Part shown: piece after piece, positions 41,227 to 49,962 of the stretch | Numbering within the stretch: the first letter of the stretch is position 1 | How the letters are laid out: each line of letters starts with the position of its first letter | Notes under the pieces: model-generated | Seen by the model: the letters and a program-made list of their open reading frames with translations, nothing else | Databases searched by the model: none | What the model was told of the DNA's origin: nothing | NCBI GenBank assembly: GCA_029933125.1 | Contig: JAOZOU010000002.1 | Span: forward strand, 62,001 to 126,000 | Source: a bacterium | GTDB lineage: Bacteria; Arandabacterota; Arandabacteria; Arandabacterales; Arandabacteraceae | Reading direction: 5' to 3' | DNA: 64,000 nt | Position numbers and translations under genes: made by a program

Positions 41227-43094
41227 AACAGAACGAGGAAAGGGGAACGGGCAGCCTCCTCAGGCCATTGAAGACGATTGGCTTTGTGCTCAGGATACCG
41301 CAGACCCTGCGGTATCCCTTCGAACCCAAGGAGCCTGCGCCGAGATATCGGGGGTTCCATCTCAACGATTGGGAGAAGTGCACAGGCTGCGGCAATTGTG
41401 CGGAAATCTGTCCGAACCAAGCTATCAATATGGTGGAAATAGCCGAAATACAACCTAAGCCCGGTATGAAGAACGAACGTCCGCAGCTGGACTACGGCAG
41501 GTGCTGCTTTTGCGGCTTGTGCGTCGATATTTGCCCAGCGGGTTCATTGAGGCTATCGAGGGACTATTTCCATATTCATTTCGATCCGAAGACCTTTGTC
41601 TTCGTGCCCCAAGATGACAAGACGGACCACGAGCACTTTTACCCCATCGAGCAATACTCCATATTCAAGGCAAGCCTTACCCATCGCAGGCAAGATTATG
41701 AGGGCTTCAGTCCGGATCTAAATTTTGCTCTGTTCGATCCCCAACGCGTACCTATGAAGGAGGTGGAACCTGACAAGAGGGTACTATCGTTCGTAGAACA
41801 GGTCTTGGGATATGACCGCGAGGAAGCACGGGCCGAAGCCTCGAGATGCCTGGAGTGCAAGCTTTGCGAGGAAGCATGCCCTGCTCACATGAAGATATCG
41901 GACTATATCAAGGCAATCTATGAGGACCAGCCAGCCGAAGCGCTCAGACAGATATTTGAGGACAATCCGATACCATCCATCTGTGGCAGAGTATGCATGA
42001 AGCACTGCGAAAAAGCATGTTCCTTGAGCATTAGGGGTGAACCTCTAGCCATAAGGTGGCTCAAGAGATACGTTGCTGATTCGATCACGGATTATCAAGT
42101 TGCCCTCGAGCAGAAGACTGCTGAACCTAGTGGCAAGAAAGTTGCAGTTATTGGTGCAGGTCCAAGCGGACTCTCGGTTGCCTACTTTCTTTCTTTGAAG
42201 GGCCACAAGGTAGTGGTTTTCGATTCCTTGCCTGGTGGTGGGGGGACACTGCGTGTCGGACCGCCCCTTTACAGACTACCACTTGAAGCGATCGATAAGG
42301 ATGTCGATTACATTGCCTCTCTGGGAGTCGAATTCAGATTCAATACAACAGTAGGTAAAGATGTGCTCTTCGAAGACATTCTGAAGGGCTACGACGCTGT
42401 CTTCGTTGGCGTAGGAACAAGAGTCAGTCGATCCACGAAAGTAACGAATAGCGACAGAGCCTACTTGGCACTCCCCTTCCTTGAGCAAAACAAGCTTGGC
42501 AAACCTGTGAAAGTGGGCAAGGAAGTGATCGTTATCGGTGGTGGAAACGTGGCCATCGATGTTGCTAGAGTAGCGCTGCGCTTGCAGCATATACAATATC
42601 CGAATGAAGCGGTCGTAACCAAGGTCGTGTCTCTGGAGGATTGGGATGAGATGCCAGCAACCAAGGAAGAGATCGAGGACGCTAAGGCAGAGGGAATCCA
42701 ATTCAATCCTGGATGGGGACCTAAGGAAATCAAAGTCGCAGACGGTGAAGTGCGAGGCCTCCTTTGCATGAAGGTGAAGGCAGTGTTTGATGAGGCGGGG
42801 CGGTTCAACCCCACTTTCTACGAGGATGAGCTGATGTTCCTCGAAGGTGACATGGTGATCGAAGCGATCGGCCAACGGGCTGATTTCTCTTTTATTCCTC
42901 AGCAAATCCTTGAGAAGCTCGAATTCACCGCCTGGGGAAAGGTCAAGGTCGATGAAAATGGGATGACCACAATCCCTGGCATCTTTGCGGGTGGTGATAT
43001 AGTCAATCTCAACCTGGATGCCGTCACTGCCATTGCCGATGCCAAGGTGGCTGCGGAAGGAATTGACAAGTGGCTTCGCAGGAAAACTACATAA
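41223..43094 (+). CDS. NuoI-like ferredoxin fused to GltD/NfnB-type NAD(P)H flavoprotein
   Basis: A 623-residue fusion. Residues about 1-150 are a NuoI/MbxN-like subunit with two C-x-x-C-x-x-C-x-x-x-C-P cluster motifs beginning at residues 53 and about 95. Residues about 160-620 form a GltD/NfnB-type oxidoreductase. It has an N-terminal Fe-S domain (C-L-E-C-K-L-C-E-E-A-C-P near 210, C-G-R-V-C near 254), an FAD site G-A-G-P-S-G-L near 310, and an NAD(P)H site I-G-G-G-N-V-A-I-D-V-A-R near 438. The C-terminal FAD contact is F-A-G-G-D-I. The subunit that normally receives electrons from ferredoxin therefore carries its own pyridine-nucleotide module, in place of NuoEFG. It overlaps the preceding gene by four bases. 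Confidence 0.9.
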   Translation: MKQNEERGTGSLLRPLKTIGFVLRIPQTLRYPFEPKEPAPRYRGFHLNDWEKCTGCGNCAEICPNQAINMVEIAEIQPKPGMKNERPQLDYGRCCFCGLCVDICPAGSLRLSRDYFHIHFDPKTFVFVPQDDKTDHEHFYPIEQYSIFKASLTHRRQDYEGFSPDLNFALFDPQRVPMKEVEPDKRVLSFVEQVLGYDREEARAEASRCLECKLCEEACPAHMKISDYIKAIYEDQPAEALRQIFEDNPIPSICGRVCMKHCEKACSLSIRGEPLAIRWLKRYVADSITDYQVALEQKTAEPSGKKVAVIGAGPSGLSVAYFLSLKGHKVVVFDSLPGGGGTLRVGPPLYRLPLEAIDKDVDYIASLGVEFRFNTTVGKDVLFEDILKGYDAVFVGVGTRVSRSTKVTNSDRAYLALPFLEQNKLGKPVKVGKEVIVIGGGNVAIDVARVALRLQHIQYPNEAVVTKVVSLEDWDEMPATKEEIEDAKAEGIQFNPGWGPKEIKVADGEVRGLLCMKVKAVFDEAGRFNPTFYEDELMFLEGDMVIEAIGQRADFSFIPQQILEKLEFTAWGKVKVDENGMTTIPGIFAGGDIVNLNLDAVTAIADAKVAAEGIDKWLRRKTT

Positions 43095-43148
43095 CGACAT
43101 GCTTTGTCCTATCGTTTGATGGACGGCTAGAACCATAAGGAGTCGACA

Positions 43149-45524
43149 ATGAGAATCGGTGTATACGTCTGTCACTGCGGTGGGAACATATCTGATACTG
43201 TCGATGTTCAGGCAGTGGCATCATTCGCAGAAAATCAACCGGATGTTGTCTTGGTACGGGATTACTCGCATATGTGCTCTGAGGTTGGTCAGAAGATGAT
43301 ATGGGATGGCATCACCGACCACAAATTGGATAGAGTCGTTATTGCCGCTTGTTCACCGCAGTTTCACGAGAACACTTTCATGGCGACGGTTGAGAAGGCA
43401 GGCTTGTCCCCATATGTCTTGGAGATAGCTAACATCCGTGAGCAATGCGCGTGGCCGCACTTCGACCTTCCTGAAGCCGCAACTGAGAAGGCCAAAGACC
43501 TTGTTGGAATGTCTATAGCAAAAGCTAGGCTGGATGAGGCACTGGCAAAAAGGACTATGCCCATCGGAAAGAGGGTTTTAGTGGTGGGGGGCGGTATTGC
43601 TGGCATTCAGGCATCACTCGATCTGGCTGATGCAGGATTCAAGGTCTATCTTGTGGAGAAAGAGCCAACAATAGGTGGCAAAATGGCTAAGCTGTCTAGG
43701 ACCTTCCCCACCGAAGATTGTGCAGCATGCATACTCTCACCCAAGATGGCAGACGTCCCAGCCAATCCAAACATAGAGCTGCTAACCTTCACAGAAATAG
43801 AAGAAATAACTGGGTATCTTGGCAACTACGAGGTAACCGTCGTCAAGAAACCCAGATACGTCGATACTGAAAAATGCACAGCATGTGGCAAATGCACTGA
43901 GGTTTGTCCTGTAGTGGTTCCTAATGAATATGAAGAGGGGCTCACTTCCAGGAAGGCTATATACCTGCCGTCACCTATAGCAGTGCCACACAGCTTTATC
44001 CTTGATGATCAGGCATGCCTTGGACTTTTCCCTATGGCATGCGAGCGGTGCTCCGAGGTTTGTGAGCCCAACGCGATAAACTATGATGACACCCCTGAAC
44101 GAGTGAAATTCACAGTGGATACAATTATTGTTGCCACCGGTTTTGATATCTTCGATGCAAGGGGGAAGAAAGTCTATGGAATTGAGCACTCAAGAAATGT
44201 GATCACAGCCCTCGATATGGAGCGCCTCATAGTGCATGCGTCAGAAGGTAAGCCATTAAGGCCTATAGGCAAGAGGATTGCATTCATTCAGTGTGTTGGA
44301 TCGAGAGATGAACAAGTCGGAAACGAGCATTGCTCGAGAATCTGCTGTATGTACGCTACCAAATTATCACAGCTGCTCAAGCGTTCCGATCCCAGCCGAG
44401 ATGTTTACGTTTTCTACACCGATCTCAGGGCATACGGCAAAGGCTTCGAAGAGTACTACAAGAGAGCGCAGAGAACAGGAGTCAAGTTCATTAGAGGACG
44501 AGTTGCTGAAGTCAATAGTAGTTCCAGTGATGGGAAGGTCACTCTAAAAGTGGAAGACACGCTTACACGGCAGATTATTGAGGCGGATTTCGATTTGGTG
44601 GTGCTTTCAGTTGGGCTGTTACCGGGCGAAGGTACTAAGCAAATCGCTAGGATTCTGAAACTAGCGGAGAGCCCGGATGGATTCCTTCAAGAAGCACATC
44701 CTAAGTTCAGACCTGTCGATACCCTCGCAGATGGTGTATTCATTTGCGGATGTGCACAAGGTCCTAAGGATATTCCTGACACAGTGGCTCAAGCAAGTGC
44801 TGCTTCTTCAAGGGCAATTAGGCTCATGAACAAGGGGGAGTATGACATAGCTCCGGTGATTGCGTTCGTTCACGATGACCTGTGCAATGGCTGCGGAGAA
44901 TGCATTGGGCATTGCCCCTTCGGTGCCTTGGTTCTCACGCAGACTGCATCTGTGAACGAGGCTGTCTGCCGCGGGTGCGGCAGTTGCATTTCATCATGCC
45001 CCACTGATGCTCTGGATTTGCATTGTTACACTAATGAGCAACTCTTGGCAGTGGTCCGTGCTTCTATGGACAGTAAGCAAGAAGGTGAGATCAGGATACT
45101 GGTGTTCGCTGACGATCAAACCACTTATCGGTTGGCGGATAACGTCGGCACAGGAAAGCTTTCGTACTCTTCACAAACACGCATAATTCGTGTGCCAAGC
45201 GGTGCCAGGGTTACGCCGAAGCTGATGCTGCAGGCCTTTGAACTTGGCGCAGACGGCATATTCATCGGTGAGAGTGAGGAGAAATCGTCTCCTTACCCTC
45301 ACAGCGTTGCAACCATAAAGAAAAACGTAGCCGCTGTAAGGGATGCTTTGTCGAAGAGGAACATAGAGCCAGAAAGGATACGCTACGCAGAATTCGTGAC
45401 TGTAATGCTGGGGGCATTTGTAAATCAGCTCAACGGCCTATGCGACTTTGCCAGATCTTGCGGACCCATATCCGCTGACCAGAGGCGTGGGTTGGCGCAC
45501 GATCAGGTAGAACTGAAGCAGTAG
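43149..45524 (+). CDS. hdrA: HdrA-like flavin/iron-sulfur subunit with degenerate MvhD tail
   Basis: A 791-residue heterodisulfide reductase A homologue, the flavoprotein that can bifurcate electrons. Visible parts in order: V-C-H-C-G-G at the N-terminus; FAD-binding V-G-G-G-I-A-G-I-Q-A near 144; E-D-C-A-A-C-I-L-S-P; a cluster motif C-T-A-C-G-K-C near 243; C-E-R-C-S-E-V-C; and two ferredoxin-type clusters near 579 and 607. Residues about 640-765 align with MvhD, including the F-E-L-G-A-D-G-I-F-I segment, but the cysteines that bind the [2Fe-2S] cluster in MvhD are gone. An AAGGAG site precedes the ATG. HdrC, HdrB and a fumarate reductase pair follow. Confidence 0.92.
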   Translation: MRIGVYVCHCGGNISDTVDVQAVASFAENQPDVVLVRDYSHMCSEVGQKMIWDGITDHKLDRVVIAACSPQFHENTFMATVEKAGLSPYVLEIANIREQCAWPHFDLPEAATEKAKDLVGMSIAKARLDEALAKRTMPIGKRVLVVGGGIAGIQASLDLADAGFKVYLVEKEPTIGGKMAKLSRTFPTEDCAACILSPKMADVPANPNIELLTFTEIEEITGYLGNYEVTVVKKPRYVDTEKCTACGKCTEVCPVVVPNEYEEGLTSRKAIYLPSPIAVPHSFILDDQACLGLFPMACERCSEVCEPNAINYDDTPERVKFTVDTIIVATGFDIFDARGKKVYGIEHSRNVITALDMERLIVHASEGKPLRPIGKRIAFIQCVGSRDEQVGNEHCSRICCMYATKLSQLLKRSDPSRDVYVFYTDLRAYGKGFEEYYKRAQRTGVKFIRGRVAEVNSSSSDGKVTLKVEDTLTRQIIEADFDLVVLSVGLLPGEGTKQIARILKLAESPDGFLQEAHPKFRPVDTLADGVFICGCAQGPKDIPDTVAQASAASSRAIRLMNKGEYDIAPVIAFVHDDLCNGCGECIGHCPFGALVLTQTASVNEAVCRGCGSCISSCPTDALDLHCYTNEQLLAVVRASMDSKQEGEIRILVFADDQTTYRLADNVGTGKLSYSSQTRIIRVPSGARVTPKLMLQAFELGADGIFIGESEEKSSPYPHSVATIKKNVAAVRDALSKRNIEPERIRYAEFVTVMLGAFVNQLNGLCDFARSCGPISADQRRGLAHDQVELKQ

Positions 45525-45532
45525 GAGGCAGT

Positions 45533-45937
45533 ATGGCAAACAGGCTTATGATTTCGACTGGAAACGAGGAATTCCTCGAGCGGATAAGCGAAATGAGCGG
45601 CCAGATCATAACGCTATGCGAACAGTGCGGGGTATGTTCTGGAAGTTGTCCAATGGTTTCGGAGATGGACATAACACCGTCCCAGATGATGAGAATGGTT
45701 CAACTAGGGCAGAGTGAGGTTCTGCGCGCAAAGACAATCTGGTTGTGCGCTTCGTGTTTCACGTGCACTGTGCGATGCCCTCGTGGCCTCGACCTTTCCA
45801 AGGTAGCCGAGGCATTGCGGCAGGTAATCCTCAGACAAGCGGTCGATCATATTGATATCAAGGCTCTCCCCAGGGATGAGCTAGTCGAACTCCCGCAGAT
45901 TGCACTGGTGGCCGGCATGAGGAAATTCACTGGCTAG
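45533..45937 (+). CDS. hdrC: HdrC-like ferredoxin subunit
   Basis: A 134-residue HdrC homologue with two complete [4Fe-4S] motifs: Cys29, 32, 35 and 39, and Cys72, 75, 78 and 82. It passes electrons between HdrA and the CCG subunit HdrB. It is cytoplasmic, with no membrane helix, unlike membrane HdrE/DsrM-linked systems. The gene begins 8 bases after hdrA with an AGGAGG site and ends 12 bases before hdrB. Confidence 0.92.
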   Translation: MANRLMISTGNEEFLERISEMSGQIITLCEQCGVCSGSCPMVSEMDITPSQMMRMVQLGQSEVLRAKTIWLCASCFTCTVRCPRGLDLSKVAEALRQVILRQAVDHIDIKALPRDELVELPQIALVAGMRKFTG

Positions 45938-45949
45938 GAGGACTTTGAA

Positions 45950-46840
45950 ATGGAGCCTGATATCCATAAATTCCCCTACTATCCGGGGTGCACCCTAAAG
46001 ACTACCGCCCGTAACTTTGAAGTATCCGCCCTGGCGTGTGCCAAGAAACTAGGGATAGAGCTGGTGGAGCTTCCAAGGTGGAATTGTTGCGGCACTGTTT
46101 TCTCGCTGACAGATGATGATCTAATCCATCATGTGGCTGCGGTAAGAAACCTTATCCGTGTGCAGGAAATGAATCGAGACGGGATGGTAGAGGAGAATAG
46201 ACTGGTGACGCTTTGCTCAATGTGCTTCAACACCTTGAAGCGAGTGAACCTATTGGTTAAGGAGAACCCCGAGAACCTCGAGAAGATCAATAACTTCATG
46301 TATTTGGAAGATGACTATGAGGGAAACGTTGAGGTCATACACTTTCTGGAATTGCTGAGAGAACTGGACCCCGGTGCAATATCCCAAAGGGTCGAGAGGC
46401 CGCTTACCGGGCTGAGGGTAGCACCCTACTATGGGTGCCTGATGCTAAGGCCAAGGGAGGTCGGCATTGACGATCCCGAGGAACCGACGATTCAAGGTGC
46501 TATATTGGCTGCTGTGGGAGCAGAGGTGATTTACAACAGTTACATGAAGGTATGCTGCGGTAGCTACCAGACAGTGAATGACAAGTCTGCAGTTGCCCGG
46601 TTGGTATATGATATCCTTAGCCATGCTCAGGCTGACGGGGCACAGGCAATAGTCACCTCGTGCCCTCTCTGTGCCTACAATCTTGACAGCCGGCAGAAAG
46701 AAGTCAGGGAGATCTATCCTGATTTCGAGCAGATTCCAGTTTTCTATTTTACCCAACTGATGGCCGTGGCCTTCGGCTTCGGAGCAGACTTATGCGGATT
46801 CGATCCAAATCAGTTAGTCCCCGAGCATTTGCTCAAGTAG
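45950..46840 (+). CDS. hdrB: HdrB/SdhE-like CCG-domain subunit
   Basis: A 296-residue protein with two complete CCG motifs. The first has Cys14, Cys46-Cys47, Cys89 and Cys92. The second has Cys163, Cys202-Cys203, Cys238 and Cys241. In HdrB these hold noncubane [4Fe-4S] clusters that cleave the CoM-CoB disulfide. In type E succinate dehydrogenases the related SdhE takes the place of a membrane anchor. Gene order here (hdrA, hdrC, this gene, sdhB, sdhA) fits both roles. The archaeal thiol:fumarate reductase carries the same domain fused to its B subunit. An AGGAGGA site precedes the ATG. No membrane helix is present. Confidence 0.9.
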   Translation: MEPDIHKFPYYPGCTLKTTARNFEVSALACAKKLGIELVELPRWNCCGTVFSLTDDDLIHHVAAVRNLIRVQEMNRDGMVEENRLVTLCSMCFNTLKRVNLLVKENPENLEKINNFMYLEDDYEGNVEVIHFLELLRELDPGAISQRVERPLTGLRVAPYYGCLMLRPREVGIDDPEEPTIQGAILAAVGAEVIYNSYMKVCCGSYQTVNDKSAVARLVYDILSHAQADGAQAIVTSCPLCAYNLDSRQKEVREIYPDFEQIPVFYFTQLMAVAFGFGADLCGFDPNQLVPEHLLK

Positions 46841-46886
46841 GTTTAGAGTTTGTCGGAATAGGGAGTAATAGAAGCAGGAGATTGCC

Positions 46887-47642
46887 ATGAAGACTGAAGA
46901 GAGCATCATGCAGCGAATTGCCGATGCTGCGAAGGCCGTCACCAGGGGTGTAGATGCTAAAGATATCGAGCACTGGGTGACCATCTACATAATGGGAAGG
47001 GCTTACAAGGTGCCTGCAGATCTAACCATATTGACTGCCATGGAGTATGCGGGCTACAGATTCGTGAGAGGTGTGGGTTGTCGGCAGGGCTTCTGCGGTG
47101 CATGTTCGACAGTATACCGAAAAGAGGGTGAGTACAAGCTTCAAACAGGGATGGCCTGCCAGACAAGGGTTGAGGACGGAATGTACCTGGTTCAGATACC
47201 TTTCGCGCCCGCAGAAAAAGCTGCCTATGACATAAGCAAGGAAAGCTATGATGCATCAGTTTTTCTCAAGTTCTACCCCGAGGTAGCGAGGTGTGTGTCT
47301 TGCAACACCTGTACCAAGTCATGCCCCCAGGATTTGGAAGTAATGGATTACGTCCAAGCCGCGATAAGAGGGGATTTCCAATCCCTGGCGGAGGGCTCTT
47401 TCGACTGCATCCAGTGTGGTCTGTGCGCTATGAGATGCCCAGCTGACATCGTGCAGTACAACGTTGCTCAACTAGGCAGAAGGATGTATGGCAGATACGG
47501 GATGCCTGTACCCAAGCACCTTATTACACGTTTGCAAGAGATAGAAGCTGGCAAATTCAGGGGAAAAATGGATCAGCTTGTGGCTGTCCCAAGAGAGCAG
47601 CTGGAGAAGCTTTATGCGAGTCGAGTGAGGGAGGCAGACTAA
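46887..47642 (+). CDS. sdhB: SdhB/FrdB/TfrB-like iron-sulfur subunit
   Basis: A 251-residue iron-sulfur subunit of a succinate dehydrogenase/fumarate reductase. The N-terminal [2Fe-2S] site uses Cys65, 70, 73 and 91. The C-terminal part has Cys136, 139, 142, 146 and Cys174, 177, 180, 184. Ordinary SdhB proteins lack a Cys equivalent to Cys177 and therefore hold a [3Fe-4S] cluster. Here a full set is present, so a second [4Fe-4S] cluster is likely, as in soluble thiol-linked enzymes. It lies 46 bases after hdrB and 1 base before sdhA. No sdhC or sdhD anchor gene is present. Confidence 0.88.
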   Translation: MKTEESIMQRIADAAKAVTRGVDAKDIEHWVTIYIMGRAYKVPADLTILTAMEYAGYRFVRGVGCRQGFCGACSTVYRKEGEYKLQTGMACQTRVEDGMYLVQIPFAPAEKAAYDISKESYDASVFLKFYPEVARCVSCNTCTKSCPQDLEVMDYVQAAIRGDFQSLAEGSFDCIQCGLCAMRCPADIVQYNVAQLGRRMYGRYGMPVPKHLITRLQEIEAGKFRGKMDQLVAVPREQLEKLYASRVREAD

Positions 47643-47643
47643 C

Positions 47644-49314
47644 ATGGGGAAGAAGACCACTGGGATCAGATATGTCGGGGGTTACCCTGAATACATGCGG
47701 AAACTGATATCCATTGTTCACAAGACCAGGGCAAAAAGGAGAGACTACACGCCTCCTCCTATGACCAAGGAGGAGCAGGAGGAGGTGCTAAAGCTGCATC
47801 CAGATTATGCCCCTGGGGGTAAAAGGACCATATCTGTTGGTCCCAACAAGGGTGATATCGGTCCAACCGAAGTTGTAGATCTAGTCGAAGCTTATCCTCT
47901 TGTGGAGGAGGGGGAGATTGATCTGTCAAAGGTGGACTATAGTCCTGACATTCTCATAATAGGTGGCGGCCTTGCCGGGACATCGGCAGCCATTTGGGCA
48001 AATGACAGTGGTATTCCCAAAGAAAAGATCTTGCTTACGAACAAACTAAGGCACGGGGATGCCAATTCGATAATGGCCGAGGGCGGCACCCAAGCCGCGG
48101 ACCGTAGCGTCGACTCTCCAGAAAGACATTTCATCGACACGATTGGAGGTGGGCACTTCGCAAACAAACCGGACGTAGTGAGAGCCCTAGTAGAAGATGC
48201 ACCACTCATAATCCGCTGGCTGCTTGACCTCGGTGCAATGTTCGACCGCGAAGAAAATGGGGATTTCGTTGAGAAGTGGGGTGGTGGCACGTCCATAAAG
48301 AGATTGCACTCATGCAGGGATTACACGGGGCTTGAGGAGATGAGGGTGATAAGGGATGAGCTGAGAAGCCGAGGAATCCCATGTATCGAACACTTCCCTG
48401 CCATTGAGCTTCTCACGGATGGCGAAAACAGAGTCACTGGAGCTGTGCTCTGGAACCTTGAAACAGGTGAATATAAGATAGTCAAGGCGAAAGCCACGAT
48501 CCTGGCCACGGGTGGGTTTGGCAGACTACACATTCGAGGGTTCCCAACTACCAATCACTATGGTGCTACATGCGATGGTGTAGTAATAGCTTATCGTGCA
48601 GGCGCCAGGCTCAGAGACATCGATACAGTGCAATACCACCCAACAGGTGCTGCATATCCCATCCAGATTGTAGGTTATCTGCTCACTGAGAAGCTCAGAA
48701 GTTCGGGGGCTCAGCCTGTGAACAAGGATGGAGAAGCATTTGTATTCCCTTTAGAGCCGAGGGATGTGGAAGCAGCTGCGTTGATCAGAGAATGCTATGT
48801 TCGGAACAAGGGTATTACCACGCCGACCGGATTGAGAGGGGTATGGCTTGACACCCCTTTGATCGAAGAAAAGAATGGCGAGGGTTATATCGATAAGGCA
48901 TTTCCGGGCATGAGGAGAATGTTTGCTAGGTTCGACATCGATATGCGGAAGGATCCCGTGCTTGTATTCCCGACCCTCCATTACCAGAACGGTGGGATTG
49001 AAACAGATCCACATGGGAAAACCAATGTCGAGGGATTATGGGTAGCTGGTGAGGTGTCGGGCGGAGTACATGGCAAGAATAGGCTTATGGGGAATTCAAC
49101 GTTGGATTGCCTAGTTTTCGGAAGGAGAGCAGGTATCTCAGCAGCTGAGTACGTGAAGTCGGGTCGGGGGGGTGGGGCGCTGACCTTGAAGCATGTAACG
49201 GGCTATGTTAAGGATCTTGAGCGAGCAGGTATCAGACCTGAAAGAAGATCTCCCATACTTCTCCCCGACTATAGGGGTAGGGCTGCCCTTGCGAGGATGA
49301 TAGATGTGTTCTAG
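47644..49314 (+). CDS. sdhA: SdhA/FrdA/TfrA-like flavoprotein subunit
   Basis: A 556-residue flavoprotein. The FAD dinucleotide site is I-I-G-G-G-L-A-G-T near residue 107. The segment A-N-S-I-M-A-E-G-G (140-148) carries Asn141 where covalently flavinylated SdhA has His, so FAD is probably held non-covalently. Substrate-site elements Q-Y-H-P-T-G, H-Y-Q-N-G-G-I and H-G-K-N-R-L-M-G-N-S are present, supporting fumarate or succinate chemistry. An N-terminal extension of about 95 residues precedes the flavin domain. It ends the 17.5-kb cluster. Direction (fumarate reduction or succinate oxidation) cannot be read from sequence. Confidence 0.88.
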   Translation: MGKKTTGIRYVGGYPEYMRKLISIVHKTRAKRRDYTPPPMTKEEQEEVLKLHPDYAPGGKRTISVGPNKGDIGPTEVVDLVEAYPLVEEGEIDLSKVDYSPDILIIGGGLAGTSAAIWANDSGIPKEKILLTNKLRHGDANSIMAEGGTQAADRSVDSPERHFIDTIGGGHFANKPDVVRALVEDAPLIIRWLLDLGAMFDREENGDFVEKWGGGTSIKRLHSCRDYTGLEEMRVIRDELRSRGIPCIEHFPAIELLTDGENRVTGAVLWNLETGEYKIVKAKATILATGGFGRLHIRGFPTTNHYGATCDGVVIAYRAGARLRDIDTVQYHPTGAAYPIQIVGYLLTEKLRSSGAQPVNKDGEAFVFPLEPRDVEAAALIRECYVRNKGITTPTGLRGVWLDTPLIEEKNGEGYIDKAFPGMRRMFARFDIDMRKDPVLVFPTLHYQNGGIETDPHGKTNVEGLWVAGEVSGGVHGKNRLMGNSTLDCLVFGRRAGISAAEYVKSGRGGGALTLKHVTGYVKDLERAGIRPERRSPILLPDYRGRAALARMIDVF

Positions 49315-49962
49315 GCGTCTCCAGGGCTGTGCGTGATGGGCTCCGAGCGCCTATGACAGAATAGATGCCAGCAGCGAGCAGCGATACAGAAGGAGGCTGC
49401 ACCGTGAAGTTCTCCCCCAAGAATTTCGGGATCTCCTTTCCGCGGCCAGGACCTATGGCCGTCGCTTATTCCTGCTGCAGGGTAAGATACGTTGTTTCTT
49501 GCCTAACTCGGCACACGATCTTGCTGGGAAGCGAATCGCTGCTCGCTGCATGTTATCCTGCTCTCGAGTCAGTCGTGGGACTGCCATCGATTGACTGATG
49601 TCACCTCTATATATGGGTCATCGCTTGGTTTTCAGGTTCAAACTACAAGGATCACGAGACTACCCATGAGCTACCCCGGTTTCGAAACGCGCAAAGAAGC
49701 TGCATCTTATGGCTTTCACGTATTTAGAGAGTGCGGTTAGGACGGTAGCGTTCTCCCAGCTATCACAGCATTTGCAGCTGTCTCTTAGGCCAGACATTCT
49801 GAGACTTTTCGATCCACACTCGCTTGCTCCTCTCCGCAACTGCGTTAAGAGACAGGACATCGCTTTCTCCGCGTTCTATTCGTCGTGATGATACTTACTC
49901 CCCTGGTTCTTACCAAAGAAAACAACGTAGTCAAGCAATTTCTGAGGAAGATGATAGTGCAA
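49315..49962. other. 650-base stretch without a recognisable gene
   Basis: No convincing gene, promoter or terminator was found between sdhA and the IS256 remnant. Short frames exist on both strands, but none has a ribosome site or a recognisable motif. The stretch is probably decayed mobile-element or spacer DNA. Confidence 0.5.

Noticed and set aside
49365-49860. Short frames of 60-77 codons between sdhA and the IS256 remnant
   Set aside because: They have no ribosome sites, no recognisable motifs, and overlap on opposite strands.
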